Positions 1 through 10,355 of a stretch of DNA of 64,000 nucleotides are shown in pieces (the first letter of the stretch is position 1; the number at the start of each line of letters is the position of its first letter). The notes under the pieces were generated by a model that searched no databases, was not told the DNA's origin, and saw nothing but the letters and a program-made list of their open reading frames with translations. The DNA lies in the NCBI GenBank assembly GCA_026413255.1, contig JAOCZO010000005.1, forward strand, positions 372,001 through 436,000. Direction: 5' to 3'. Both the position numbers and the translations under genes were made by a program. Origin of the DNA: Fereydounia khargensis. Lineage: Eukaryota; Basidiomycota; Ustilaginomycetes; Urocystidales; Fereydouniaceae.

Positions 1-878
1 TTCCACGGTTTGTTCCCGAGTTAGCCTCACCTCTTATCACATGATACGTCTCGCCCTCACTTTTGGCCCTTAGGTAGCCATCATCTTGTTCACGTTCGGA
101 GCTTTCTGAGCTTGCTGGCAGGGTCAGGTAGGCATTGTTATACTGTAATATCAGGGATCCTTTGTCCTGACAACGCACCTGTGCCTCATTTTGAGACCGT
201 TAGTGATTGAATACAGTAGTGTCGCATGTGTTGGGGGTTGGAGATGCCTTGTATCGTACTGTATGTACTGTATGCAAGAAGGCGGGCCGGGGACACAGCT
301 TTAATTTGCTCGAGTCCGGTTCTGCGCCAACGTGCAGCGTTGAGTTAGCCAGCCTGTGGGATGGGTCGGCTTCTCTCCGACGCGTGTGAGTATTGGCTGG
401 CTTGGGCGGGGAGGGAGCGTGGCAAGAAGAAACACAGTGGGAGTCAGTCGGTCAATCGCCAGGAGCCCTGAATCTGTAGGTGGGCGTCGGCCTGAGCCGC
501 ATGGGCCGCCTTTCTTCGGCTGCCTGCCTGCCCTCCCAACCGCATGCTGTACGTCTGCAGCAACTTGGTTCACTCACTTGCTCATCACGTTACGCTTCTT
601 TAACCTTTGCCTCTACCTCTCCCAGACCCTCTTCCCTTTCAGTCCCAATCACAATCACAATCACAATCGCAATCGCAATCGTATCCTGATACCCTCTCGC
701 CCTGGCTGCAACCCAGCTCAGCGCAACGCAACGCTCCTTGGCATCTCCCCTTCTCTTACTGCGCTCTGGAGCGCACTAGAGTCCTCTGGCCTGCATTCAG
801 CTGGCATTTCCCCTTTCTCCTTCGTTATCTACTACCATCGCCATTGCAACCATCGTCGCAAGGACAGCAGCGGCAACC
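1..878. other. Gene-free left edge and upstream region of the ELMO gene
   Basis: No reading frame here resembles a protein on either strand. The right third is rich in C and T, as expected for a fungal core promoter and 5' leader. It carries a short run of CACAAT/CGCAAT hexamers at about 645-681. The left 300 bases could be the distal end of a neighbour outside the window, but I see no coding signal. Confidence 0.5.
645..681. repeat. Tandem hexamer (CACAAT then CGCAAT)
   Basis: Six imperfect copies of a hexamer lie about 200 bp before the ELMO start codon, with a switch from CACAAT to CGCAAT part-way. It is a simple repeat in the probable leader or promoter. Confidence 0.8.
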
Positions 879-3437
879 ATGCCCGTCAACGACTCGGGCC
901 ACAACTCCCAGCGCGAGACCGGTGCCGGCGCACCCAGCACCAGCATCTCCACCACTGGCAACCGAATCAACCTCGTCACCTACAAGCAGTCCACCATCAA
1001 GGCCCTCATCGACCCCAGCCTCCCCGTCCAGGATGTCATCCGTCAGCTCTGTGCCAACGCCCACCTCGGCGTCCAAGAGCCTCCAGCACTCTTTGCGCTC
1101 CGCGACGACGAGAACGATGAGCTCATAGATGACTCCAACATGGCCCGAAAGATCGAGGCTGGATCCAACTTCAAGCTCTGCTCCTCTCCCACCATCGAGG
1201 CAGTCGAGATGGTCGACAAGCTCTCTTCCCGTGATGAGCGAATCCTCAAGATGGCCACCTACACCCTACAGCGACTCATCCGGGAGAAGCCCTTCAACGA
1301 CGAGTTCCTTAGGCGAGGCGGCATGAACGAGCTCATCAATATAATCAAGACCCACGGTGTTGGTAACACTCTCGCCTATGCGCTCACCAGCTGTCAGAAC
1401 CTCATGGAGAGCTCTGATGAAGGCTGGGACCTCATCGATTCTGCCTTCATTTCTAAAGTATGCACCCCAGCCCCCTTCCTTTGCGCATTGAGATCCCAGA
1501 TCCTCACACCTCTGTCTTCTTCTTTCGCTCATTATTCCAGGTGGTCAGCATTCTCGTCTCGCAAGAGAGAATCAATGTCTGCAGACCCGCGACTGCAATC
1601 CTAAAGAAACTTGTCGTGTCGGGCCCCCAAGATGCTCCCACTACTTCATCCGGCCGCGTCGTATCCGACAAGGAAGGCAACTCCTCGATCTCGGCTACCC
1701 CCGCCGATATTCCCTCGGTGTACAGGTATGGATTCGAGTCCGTGTACGCATCCACCAGGAGAGACCAACCATTCCTTCAGACTTTGGTGAACCGTCTTGG
1801 TAGCGCCGACACCACCCTCTGCCTCTACAGTCTCTCCCTCATCAACAGTCTTGTTCGCAACGTGACTGACAAGCTCTTTGAGGAATTTGTCGCTGAGATC
1901 GAAAGCCTGAACACTTCCAAGGCTGTCGCCCGTCTCATGGACTCAAGCCGAGGAGACGAGCTGACTTCATCCATCCTCGAGTACCAGAACAATGCCATGC
2001 ATATTGCCAGGCGAAGGATGAAGACTGCTGTCACTCCAACTGACAAGCGCCACGTTTCGGCTCTATCGTACATCTGGTTGCAGGCAAGAATCTCGGATGC
2101 GGTTGCTGGCAACGGCGAACCGGGCTACGGAAGCAGTCGACTCAAGTGGCGGCGTCTGGGATTCTCATCCGAGTCGGCGGCCAAGGAGTTTGGAAGCGTA
2201 GGCTGGCTGGGACTTTCCTGTCTCGAGTCATTTGTGCGGGCGGACCCTGATTTGTATGCCAAGGTGAGTAGGCTTCCAATCTTTTTGCACGACAAAGACA
2301 GCTGTGTCTGACTACTTCCATCGAATGTGACCGCCCATAGATCGTCCTCGAGCAGATCAATCGACCTGAAGATCGAAGATGCCCCTTTGGACGAGCTTCC
2401 ATCGAGGTGACTGGCATTCTGGCAGACCACTGGAACATTGACAGTGGTCTCAGCACCTCGACCGACTTTTCGCCCTTCCTGCTCTTCTTCCCCAAAGTGC
2501 ACCACCTCGTGCTGCGCTTCTTCTTGCGCATGTGGAACGAGAGCGGGGCAGCCACAACCGACTTTGGCCGGGTCTCAGCCCTGGTGCGAAGCCAAGTAAG
2601 CGAGGTGCTGCGCAACGAAAACACCAAGTCGTGGTACGAGGCCGAGCGCGACTTCTTGGATTCGGAGTATCGCACGGTGCGTGATCGACAGATGAAAGAG
2701 CTCGAGGTTGAGGACGACCATAACTCAAAGGCCTCGATCCGCAACCTTCGAGGCCGGCTGTACCGGGAGAGCTACGAGTTTGTTAGGCAGCAGAGGATCC
2801 ACTGCTTGCTGGAAGGAGCCTGGTTCCGAAACCCAAGTGCGTCTCGATACGGTGGCGCCAAGCGTACTGGCAATTCTGCTGGTAATGGAACGAGCACGCA
2901 GACCGGCAGCACAAAGCCGTTCCGCTTCTACCGTCTGTCACCGAACAAAAAGTATCTGCACTACTGCGAGTCGATGGACCAGGGTGCCGTTCGAGGAGGC
3001 CTGGACGACCTTCCGGAGCGAATTGATCTGAGTCTTGTGACTGACGTGAGCCTGCAGTCCGGCAGCGGCGAGTCGTCCAGTCTGACATTTAGCCTTCTCC
3101 GTGCACCGGACGTGTCTCTCGCTGACCTACAGGCACTAAACCAGAGTCAGTACAGCGAGTGGGTCGACGGACTCAACATGCTGCGCGGAGAAGGTGGTGT
3201 GGTGAGCACACGCGAGACGGCAGAGTACATTCAGATCCTGACCGAAATCGGCGTCAAGGTCAAGCTGCTCGATCTGACTGGAGAGCGGGTAAGTTTTCTT
3301 TTTCAAGGAATGACAAGAAAAGAGGCACGAATGCTGACAAGTTACGCTTGTCAACTGCCCATCAGATTGACATCCCCTCTGCGATCCCAGCTCCATCAAT
3401 TCCAAAGACGACCGAGTTCTTCTTTGCTGACCTTTGA
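879..3437 (+). CDS. ELMO/CED-12 family protein
   Basis: Four exons (879-1457, 1541-2263, 2341-3288, 3366-3437) join in phase to 773 residues. The N-terminal 190 residues resemble the ELMO Rho-binding and armadillo-like part. A classic ELMO domain follows around residues 350-500, including the stretch WLGLSCLESFVRADPDLYAK that spans the second splice. A PH-like region lies near 550-700. The last exon is Pro-rich (IPSAIPAPSIPKTTEFF), like the PxxP tail with which animal ELMO binds the SH3 domain of DOCK proteins. In animals ELMO-DOCK activates Rac; by inference this protein helps a DOCK-type exchange factor in polarised growth. The start was chosen as the ATG opening the frame after the pyrimidine-rich leader. 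All splice sites are GT-AG. Confidence 0.85.
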
Positions 3438-3742
3438 TCGGGCGTGCTGCTTCCTGTCTCGCTTCTGTCTGATGCATGAAATACATGATACCCCCCTTCC
3501 CGTGCTCTGTTCGTTCGGCATGCATTTTCCTCGAGTCTTGTCATAGCTTGCTGGTCAAAGTGAGCGGGTAAAATTGAACGACGTGTCTAGTGTTACAAGG
3601 GATGTGCTGATCAGGACTGTTTTCAGATGGATATTGATGTTCTGCATCGCTATCGATTTAGTCTGTGGGGAACAAGGACGTGGTGAGTGAAAGGTGCCTT
3701 TTTGTGAGATAGAGAGCGGGGCTGGAGACAAGGGGCGATGAC
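3438..3742. other. Convergent 3' gap between ELMO gene and RDS3
   Basis: About 305 bp separate two converging genes. The stretch is relatively AT-rich with short T runs, consistent with 3' untranslated and polyadenylation sequence. No gene is seen. Confidence 0.5.
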
Positions 3743-4288
3743 TCACTGTTGTTGCTGGTTTCTCGCTTTGCGCAAGTAGGCTAGGTCGGTTCGACTTGCG
3801 CCGAGGTTGACGACTTTCGGGCAACCGTCTCTGTCCTTCTCTAGCCGTGTGCACTCCGTGCAGTAGTATGCGTCCTGGAGAGAGTGATGTGTGGTCAGAA
3901 AACGGATATCAGGGATGTTAAAGAGGAGAGGGAAAGGTCAAGCTTACAGAGATGCCGGGGCTACCACAGATGATGCAGCGACCGCCGTAGGTGCCAAAGT
4001 TGCATTCTTCACAGATGCGGACGAGAGTAGCAGGTCGTACGTACGAGTCGCAGATGGGACTGAGTCGAGGATGTAAGTGTTAGTCGCTGATTCAAAAGGT
4101 GGAGGGACAATGGTGGGGATGAGGGACTTACCACCGTCCGTCGCACTTTTCGCAGAGGCGCCCGATTGCGATGCCGGGTAGCTTGCGGCAAAGGATAAGG
4201 TCTGGATGGTGCCTGAGAGTACGAAGGTCAGCATACAATCCAGAATGAGAAGGATGCGATGACCGCGCGAATGGACTTACTTGGACAT
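3743..4288 (-). CDS. RDS3: Rds3/PHF5A, U2 snRNP SF3b zinc protein
   Basis: Four tiny exons read on the minus strand (4288-4281, 4212-4132, 4059-3948, 3874-3743) give 110 residues, the length of human PHF5A. The protein begins [20 protein letters not shown] and contains the paired CxxC zinc motifs of the family ([43 protein letters not shown]). PHF5A/Rds3 sits in the SF3b complex and helps form the branch-point adenosine pocket during pre-mRNA splicing in the nucleus. The first coding exon is only 8 bases. The tail ends in a short Gln run (NQQQQ) instead of the Lys-rich animal tail; a further splice at that point cannot be excluded. Every internal junction keeps the family sequence in frame, so the identification is secure. 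Confidence 0.93.
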
Positions 4289-5302
4289 GCTGCCGGGTGA
4301 TGGTAGAAGGTGGCTGACAATGGGCTCAGTCGAGAAGTGTCAAGTGCGGTATGAGGCTGCTTGCTTTCTTCGTGTTTCTCTCCACACGCAGTCTAGTCAC
4401 GTGCCACTACCAAGCCAGCGCAGGCTCCGTCCTAAAATCCGGGCGAGGGCGAAGGGGGCGGGGCGGGCACGGTCGACCGACTGAGGCCGAAAACCAAATG
4501 ACGTGCACATCCACACGCACGAGAACCAGGCAGCTCGAGGGAAACTTGTTCCGGGATCCGGCGGTGAAACGTTTCCGAAGATTCGATACGGTCTTGCTGT
4601 TATGGAAACGGCCTAAATTTGGCTGTTGCCCGTGTCGAATCAGACCCGCCCACTCCAGGAAGAGCCGCAACGGCCGGAGATTTTTGCGGTGCAGTGCAGT
4701 GTGCTGTTCAATTCGATGCAGCACAGCACAGGCTCTATAGACACTTGAGGTTGGAGGCAGTGGAGGGGGCGCTGTCCGGATGCAGTGTCTACCAACTGGC
4801 ACCGAATCCTGAGAGCGGGCCTCGAGTAAGAAAAAAAAATACAAATGACATTTCATGAGTTGTAGAGGAAGGGGAAAGGCGCGACCAAAACGCCGAGCAA
4901 AGTGGATGGATGACTGTGCCTGTGAGTGTGACTCTGTAGGAACTCAGCCACAAAAGCCGGGCTGTGAATGTCCGTTCGCCTGTCTGCCTGCCTCTCCACC
5001 TGTCAAACGAAACGGATTGCCATTGCCAATTGGAATTGGAATTGGAATTGAATCGACATTTTTGCCCTCGTCCCAGCCTCCACTCACGGCTTTCGCCTTT
5101 CTCCTTCTTCTTCATCTCACCGACTCTGTCTTCGCCCTCTTCATCACCACCAGATCAGCCATCACAACATACCAGACACGGGAACAAGGGCTTTTCTGCC
5201 CATCTTCACTCTGCTCTCGCATGCCTGCACGTAGCTAGGGTGGCATCGTCCATCTTTGATTCTTCACCAACTTATCTCCCTGGTACTGGTACCAACACCA
5301 TC
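4289..5302. promoter_or_regulatory. Divergent promoter region between RDS3 and the Zn2Cys6 regulator
   Basis: About 1 kb separates two divergent starts. It holds a GGAATT tandem repeat near 5029-5053 and C/T-rich blocks just before the regulator start. The frame of the downstream gene is open back to an ATG at 4964, so part of this stretch could be coding. No other gene is seen. Confidence 0.5.
5029..5053. repeat. GGAATT tandem repeat
   Basis: About four copies of TTGGAA/GGAATT lie about 250 bp before the preferred start of the downstream regulator. AATT cores make it partly self-complementary. Confidence 0.8.
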
Positions 5303-8300
5303 ATGCCCGACCCGACTGGCAGCAACACCAACCCCAGCTCGGCTGCCCCTAGCGAGCACGGCGGCTCTCCCAGTTCCCAACACGAACACGACGATCGCAA
5401 ACTCACTCGCGGCACTGGGAAGCGAAACCGCGTCCACTTCGCCTGCACCGAGTGCTATCGCCGCAAACAAAAGTGCAACCGCCAAACCCCCTGCCAGCAC
5501 TGTATCGCTCGAAAGATCCCCGAGAGGTGTCGGACTTTCCAGCCAGGCGAGGATGCCAATGACATTGGCTCCAGACTCTCCCGTGTCGAAAAGCTTCTTG
5601 AAGAGTACCTGCCTTCCCTCGTCAATCGCGTCGAGAGCATCGCAAGCGTCGCCTCCAACTCCTTCCACTCGACTCCGTCCCATGAGCATGCCGGCGCCTT
5701 CACCACTTCTCCTGGCGCTATCGACATCAAGCTTTCCAATCGTGGCTCGACATTTGCCCCTGCCCAGCCTCAGCCTGACAGTGACGATGAGGCACAAGAC
5801 ACGGGTCGCCTCAGTCCCAAGTCTGGTCTCTTCCTCGGAGGCATGAGACTGGGAACTATCCTAGATGGGCTGCCAGGCAAGGTTCCAAAGACTTCCACCT
5901 TCCGAGAGCCTATCCGCACCGTCGAGGGCGCCCCCGATGTCGACGAGATCATGGCCGAGTACGGTGCTCCCCTCGGCTGTGCCGCCGAGCTGCTTGGTTC
6001 CCTACCAAGCAGGAGCCTCTGCAACTCTCTCCTGCAGCACTTCTTCGACCAGATCAACTGGATGCGTCAGCCAATCCCCCAGCAAAGCCTTCGAGAGTCA
6101 TTCAAGCTCTTCTGGGAGTCTGGTCCACGCCTCACCGCGGGCAACATCAACATTTTTGCCCTTCTTTCGGGTGTCTGTGCCATTGCCAGCTTGTCCATCG
6201 ACGACTCTTATTTCCCTCAAGGGCCTCGCAGCCGTATCCTTGCTGCCCGCCGCTATCACTATGCCGCACGTCGAGCTCTGCGCATGAGTGCCATGATGGG
6301 CAGAGAAGATCTTGACCAGGTGGTCGCTTGGAACCTCTCCTGTCGCTTCCTCCTTCTCGACCGCCGCATCGGCGAGGCTTATACCGCTGGTGCCACCTCC
6401 GCAATCGCAGGCTTCAGCATCGGCCTACACAGGGACGGTACCAAGCTTGGACTCAATCCTGTAGAGACCGAGGCAAGGCGCCGTATTTGGGCCGCGATCT
6501 ACTTCTTTGACCGATCCATTTGTCTCAACACCGGACGTCCACCCGTCATCGATGACCGCATCTGCGACACCCTGCCTCCGAGTGAAACGGTCGATGAAGA
6601 CGTCTTCCCCTTGCCGCCCCACCCGCCAAAGATGCCAGAGGGCGTCAAGCCGCCGACTCCGTTCAGCTACACGATTCATCGCCACCACATTGCTCTTCTC
6701 GAAGGGCGAATCCTCTCCATCTTCCAATCGTTGCAGAAACCATACCACGTCAGTGATGTACTCGCAATCGACAAGGAGATTTGCGCGTTACAGGACAACC
6801 TGCCCTTCTACTTTAGGGTGCGACGCACTGCAGATGGAGTGGAATGCGACACAAGCCTAGATTCCGCCTACGGCTTCCTCAATGTGCATCGCTTCTTGAT
6901 TCACACCGAGATCAATTCTGTGCGAATGGCTTTACACCGTCCTTTCCTGCTGCGATCTGCAAGCGAGCACGGCACCAAGTACAAGGTGTGCCGCCAGGCA
7001 TGCCTCGATGCTGCGCTGCACGATCTCGAACTCCGAAACCACTTCATCCGCGAGCTCAAGGCATCCAAGGGCGAGGAGATTCCCCAAGTGTTCAAGGTAA
7101 ACATTGGCACATTCAAGTGGTTCCACTCGCTCCTCATTGCCGGTATTCTCCTCCTCATGGATCCATGGGCACCACATGCCCAGGTCATCCGGGGCCATCT
7201 CGAGCTCTTCACCGAAAGTCACTACAAACGGCCACCAGAGCTTCGTGACGAGATGAGGGATCGTGAGGCGCAGGTCATTGACTTGTTCCTGACCAAGATG
7301 GACGAAATGCAAAAGGCGGGCCCCGGAAAGGGCCAACAGAAGCGGAAGAAGGCCACAGACAAAGTTGCACCTGCCAAACGTGCCAGATCCGAGGATCACA
7401 GCGCGGGTCGGGTCTCTGGGAACGGACTTGGATCTGGCTCGCACCCTCAACGCCGGGGCACGGATGATGTGGAAGACAACGATGAGCATGCGACTGCTGG
7501 GCTGCTCCTCGGACTGGGTCAGCAAGGTCGTGCCAACGTAGCATACAGTGGCGACGAGCCTAAGGCTCAGCGGAACGAGAAGAACAGGTCGTACGCCGAT
7601 CTTGCTGGACCCGCGCCATCGTCCCACAAGTCGCCGGACGGGCAAGGGAGATACACGTCTGCCTCGGGCGATTGGCCAAAAGGATACCCGGCTGCAAATC
7701 TTGGCTCGGTCTCGGGGAACAACAGTCCCATCGGAACCCCGGGACTGCCCACGACTGGTTCGAGTACCATGTCACCTGGCACAGCACCAAGTAATAGTGC
7801 GAGTGACGATGCGCAGCAGATCTTTGATACGTGGTACAAGGCGGAGTTTGCGGCAGCGTCCATGCCGAGCTACGATGATCCGTTCGGAGGTCAGGGTATC
7901 GCGGGTATGCCTTACAACAGCAGCTTTGTTCCACAGGCAGCGACGGCCAACGGACCATTCGCTGCTCAGGGGGCACCGGGATACACGCAAGCTCTGGACG
8001 GAGCGCAGCAGCAGCTCGGCCTGACTGGCACCAACTGGAACATACCTGCGGCCGCTTCGGGCTCCACCCATGGCTTTGTCAATCTGAACACGGCAGCGAA
8101 TGAGTTTGGCTCCAGCTCTGGCGGACCCGGCTCTGGATCGGGTGGGATGACCGCAGCTTCTTCATACGCGCCATCTGTACCTCCCGTCACACAAAGCCTG
8201 CTCGCGAGCGGAGGACAGAACATGTGGCAGCCTCCTGCGCAGGATGCCGCCGGCGGCGCGCAAAGCTTCGACCCGGCCTTCTGGCAGGAACTCATCAACA

Positions 8301-8314
8301 AGATTGTCACTTGA
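5303..8314 (+). CDS. Zn2Cys6 transcription factor with fungal-specific middle domain
   Basis: A single exon encodes 1003 residues from the ATG at 5303. The binuclear zinc cluster lies at residues 48-76 with spacing C-x2-C-x6-C-x5-C-x2-C-x8-C and the basic stretch RRKQKC expected for DNA contact. A coiled-coil-like linker follows. The fungal-specific regulatory domain spans roughly residues 240-480, with conserved-looking pieces such as RRYHYAARRALRMSAMMG and ARRRIWAAIYFFDRSI. The C-terminal 350 residues are low-complexity Gly/Ser/Pro/Gln sequence, a likely activation region. It is nuclear by inference and its targets are unknown. The frame stays open upstream to an ATG at 4964, which would add 113 residues; I prefer 5303 because the added part is pyrimidine-tract translation. 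Confidence 0.85.
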   Translation: MPDPTGSNTNPSSAAPSEHGGSPSSQHEHDDRKLTRGTGKRNRVHFACTECYRRKQKCNRQTPCQHCIARKIPERCRTFQPGEDANDIGSRLSRVEKLLEEYLPSLVNRVESIASVASNSFHSTPSHEHAGAFTTSPGAIDIKLSNRGSTFAPAQPQPDSDDEAQDTGRLSPKSGLFLGGMRLGTILDGLPGKVPKTSTFREPIRTVEGAPDVDEIMAEYGAPLGCAAELLGSLPSRSLCNSLLQHFFDQINWMRQPIPQQSLRESFKLFWESGPRLTAGNINIFALLSGVCAIASLSIDDSYFPQGPRSRILAARRYHYAARRALRMSAMMGREDLDQVVAWNLSCRFLLLDRRIGEAYTAGATSAIAGFSIGLHRDGTKLGLNPVETEARRRIWAAIYFFDRSICLNTGRPPVIDDRICDTLPPSETVDEDVFPLPPHPPKMPEGVKPPTPFSYTIHRHHIALLEGRILSIFQSLQKPYHVSDVLAIDKEICALQDNLPFYFRVRRTADGVECDTSLDSAYGFLNVHRFLIHTEINSVRMALHRPFLLRSASEHGTKYKVCRQACLDAALHDLELRNHFIRELKASKGEEIPQVFKVNIGTFKWFHSLLIAGILLLMDPWAPHAQVIRGHLELFTESHYKRPPELRDEMRDREAQVIDLFLTKMDEMQKAGPGKGQQKRKKATDKVAPAKRARSEDHSAGRVSGNGLGSGSHPQRRGTDDVEDNDEHATAGLLLGLGQQGRANVAYSGDEPKAQRNEKNRSYADLAGPAPSSHKSPDGQGRYTSASGDWPKGYPAANLGSVSGNNSPIGTPGLPTTGSSTMSPGTAPSNSASDDAQQIFDTWYKAEFAAASMPSYDDPFGGQGIAGMPYNSSFVPQAATANGPFAAQGAPGYTQALDGAQQQLGLTGTNWNIPAAASGSTHGFVNLNTAANEFGSSSGGPGSGSGGMTAASSYAPSVPPVTQSLLASGGQNMWQPPAQDAAGGAQSFDPAFWQELINKIVT

Positions 8315-8551
8315 TACTGTATGTTGTATCTATCTGTAGCTTTAATTTTATATTCGGACTGCACTACCAGAGTGGATGGGGCTGGAGGGCGAGAGAGAGT
8401 GTTGGTTGGAGGAACGCGTGTGCGTGCGGGACGCGTAGAGAGGAGCGACGCGACTCTTTGTGCTGAGTTGATTTCGTCGAAAGCACACAGTGTTACGCGC
8501 ACACACACTAAACCACAACCATCACAATCCTTCACCGTGCGGATATCCACG

Positions 8552-10211
8552 ATGAGCTCCAAGGGCAAGGGAAAAGCGGACGACGCCTCCTCGGCAGGCG
8601 CAAATGAACAGCGTGACCTGCTTCCATGGTACGTACCCGCCTCTCACTCTGTGCTCACAGTCAACACTAACGCTTTCGATCTGGCACACCAGGGTGGAAA
8701 AGTACCGCCCGGCCACGCTGGACGACCTCGTGTCTCACAAGGACATTACGAGTACAAGTGAGTTGTTCAACTCTGCCTCTGCCAATAGCAAAGCATACTG
8801 ATTGCGCGACTGTAGTTCAAAACTTTATCGACAAGAACAGGCTGCCGCATCTGCTGTTTTACGGACCACCTGGAACAGGAAAGACGTCGACGATCCTAGC
8901 GATGGCGAGGAAGATCTATGGTGCCCAGTATCGCAACAGCGTTCTCGAGGTACGCACCCACCCTCCATATGACTTGCACGGATCAAATGAAGCGAACCGG
9001 GCCCACTGACTCTTTTGCTGCGCCGGACGTGATTCAGTTGAACGCCTCGGATGATCGTGGTATCGACGTGGTCAGGGAGCAGATTAAGAGCTTTGCTAGT
9101 ACACGCAGCGTGTTCAGGTGAGCGACACATTGGATCGAGCCTCACGACTGGACTGGAGCTAACACTTGCAAACCAAATAGCAACAAGGGCGGATTCAAGC
9201 TGATCGTGCTTGATGAGGCAGATGCCATGACCCAAGCCGCTCAGGGTGCCCTGCGTCGAAGTGAGTCCTCCATCTTACCCCAACATAGCCTCGTAGCTTT
9301 CCTTTACTCACCTGCCCAACCAATCGTGGTGGCGTAAATACAGTCATCGAGCAGTACACAAAGAACGTGCGCTTCTGCATCATCTGCAACTACGTGAACA
9401 AGATCATCCCAGCTATCCAAAGCAGGTGCACAAGGTTCCGCTTCAACCCGCTCGAACTGGACCAGGTGGAAGACAGGCTTGCGCATGTCATTGAGAGCGA
9501 GGGGTATGTTCCCATTCCGTTCCTGCCTTGCTTGTTACTAGACCTCGACTGACCCGCCTGATTCGCTGCGTAACACAGATGCAACATCACAAAAGATGGA
9601 AAGGAGGCATTGCTCAAGCTCTCAAAGGGCGACATGCGACGAGCTCTCAATATTCTCCAGGTGTGTATACTCCTCGCCTGGGCTCCTTCGTTTCGCTTGC
9701 GTCTACTTACCAATCGGTTCGTGACTAGGCTTGCCATGCGGCAAACGACAGAATCGACGAAACCGCCGTATACAACTGCACAGGTAACCCGCACCCGTCA
9801 GACGTAGAGGCCGTCTTCCAGTCTATGATGCAGGACGAATTTACCACTGCCTACAACAGTAAGTCTCCCTTTCCTGTCCGCAAGGGGCGAATCGCTGAGC
9901 CTTTCCTCCATCTAATCAGCCATTTCGAGCTTGAAAATGACAAAGGGCATCGCGCTCGCCGACATGATCAGCGGCATCTACGACCTCCTCATGACTATCA
10001 AGCTCCCTCCACAATCGAGAATCTACCTCCTAGACCATCTTGCAAACACCGAGTACGTGAATTCCCTGAACCTGTGGCAAAGCTGCCTCAGGACTGACCC
10101 CTTCGCCTTTGGAACAGACACCGACTCAGCACGGGTGGTTCGGAAAAACTCCAACTCACAGGCCTCCTCGGCGCCGTCAAAATGGCCGTCGAGCTCTCTG
10201 AGAAAAAGTGA
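8552..10211 (+). CDS. RFC3: Replication factor C subunit 3 (clamp loader)
   Basis: Ten exons (8552-8628, 8693-8757, 8816-8949, 9038-9117, 9181-9260, 9344-9503, 9579-9660, 9729-9858, 9920-10052, 10118-10211) join in phase to 344 residues. The product carries the clamp-loader AAA+ signatures in order: PWVEKYRP-type start, Walker A GPPGTGKTST near residues 64-73, LNASDDRG, Walker B DEAD, and the SRC arginine-finger box (IQSRCTRFRF). The C-terminal collar domain ends ELSEKK. RFC loads the PCNA ring onto primed DNA during replication and repair. Similarity is closest to yeast Rfc3/human RFC5 by motif wording. Nine introns in a 1.66 kb gene make it the most interrupted gene here. Several junctions split codons, and each restores the expected family residue. 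Confidence 0.93.
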
Positions 10212-10355
10212 TCACAAGTCCCCTGTACTGTATTTCCGTACGTACATCAAGTAGTAACATTAAAGCATCCAACAAAAATGACTGGAGAGAGATTCAAGGG
10301 CGTTTCTTTGTACATGACACGTCAAGTGTTGAACTTGGTGGGAGATTGAGCATGT

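Noticed and set aside
4964-5302. 113-residue N-terminal extension of the large Zn2Cys6 regulator
   Set aside because: The frame is open but the sequence translates C/T-rich leader and the GGAATT repeat; the ATG at 5303 gives a normal disordered start before the zinc cluster.
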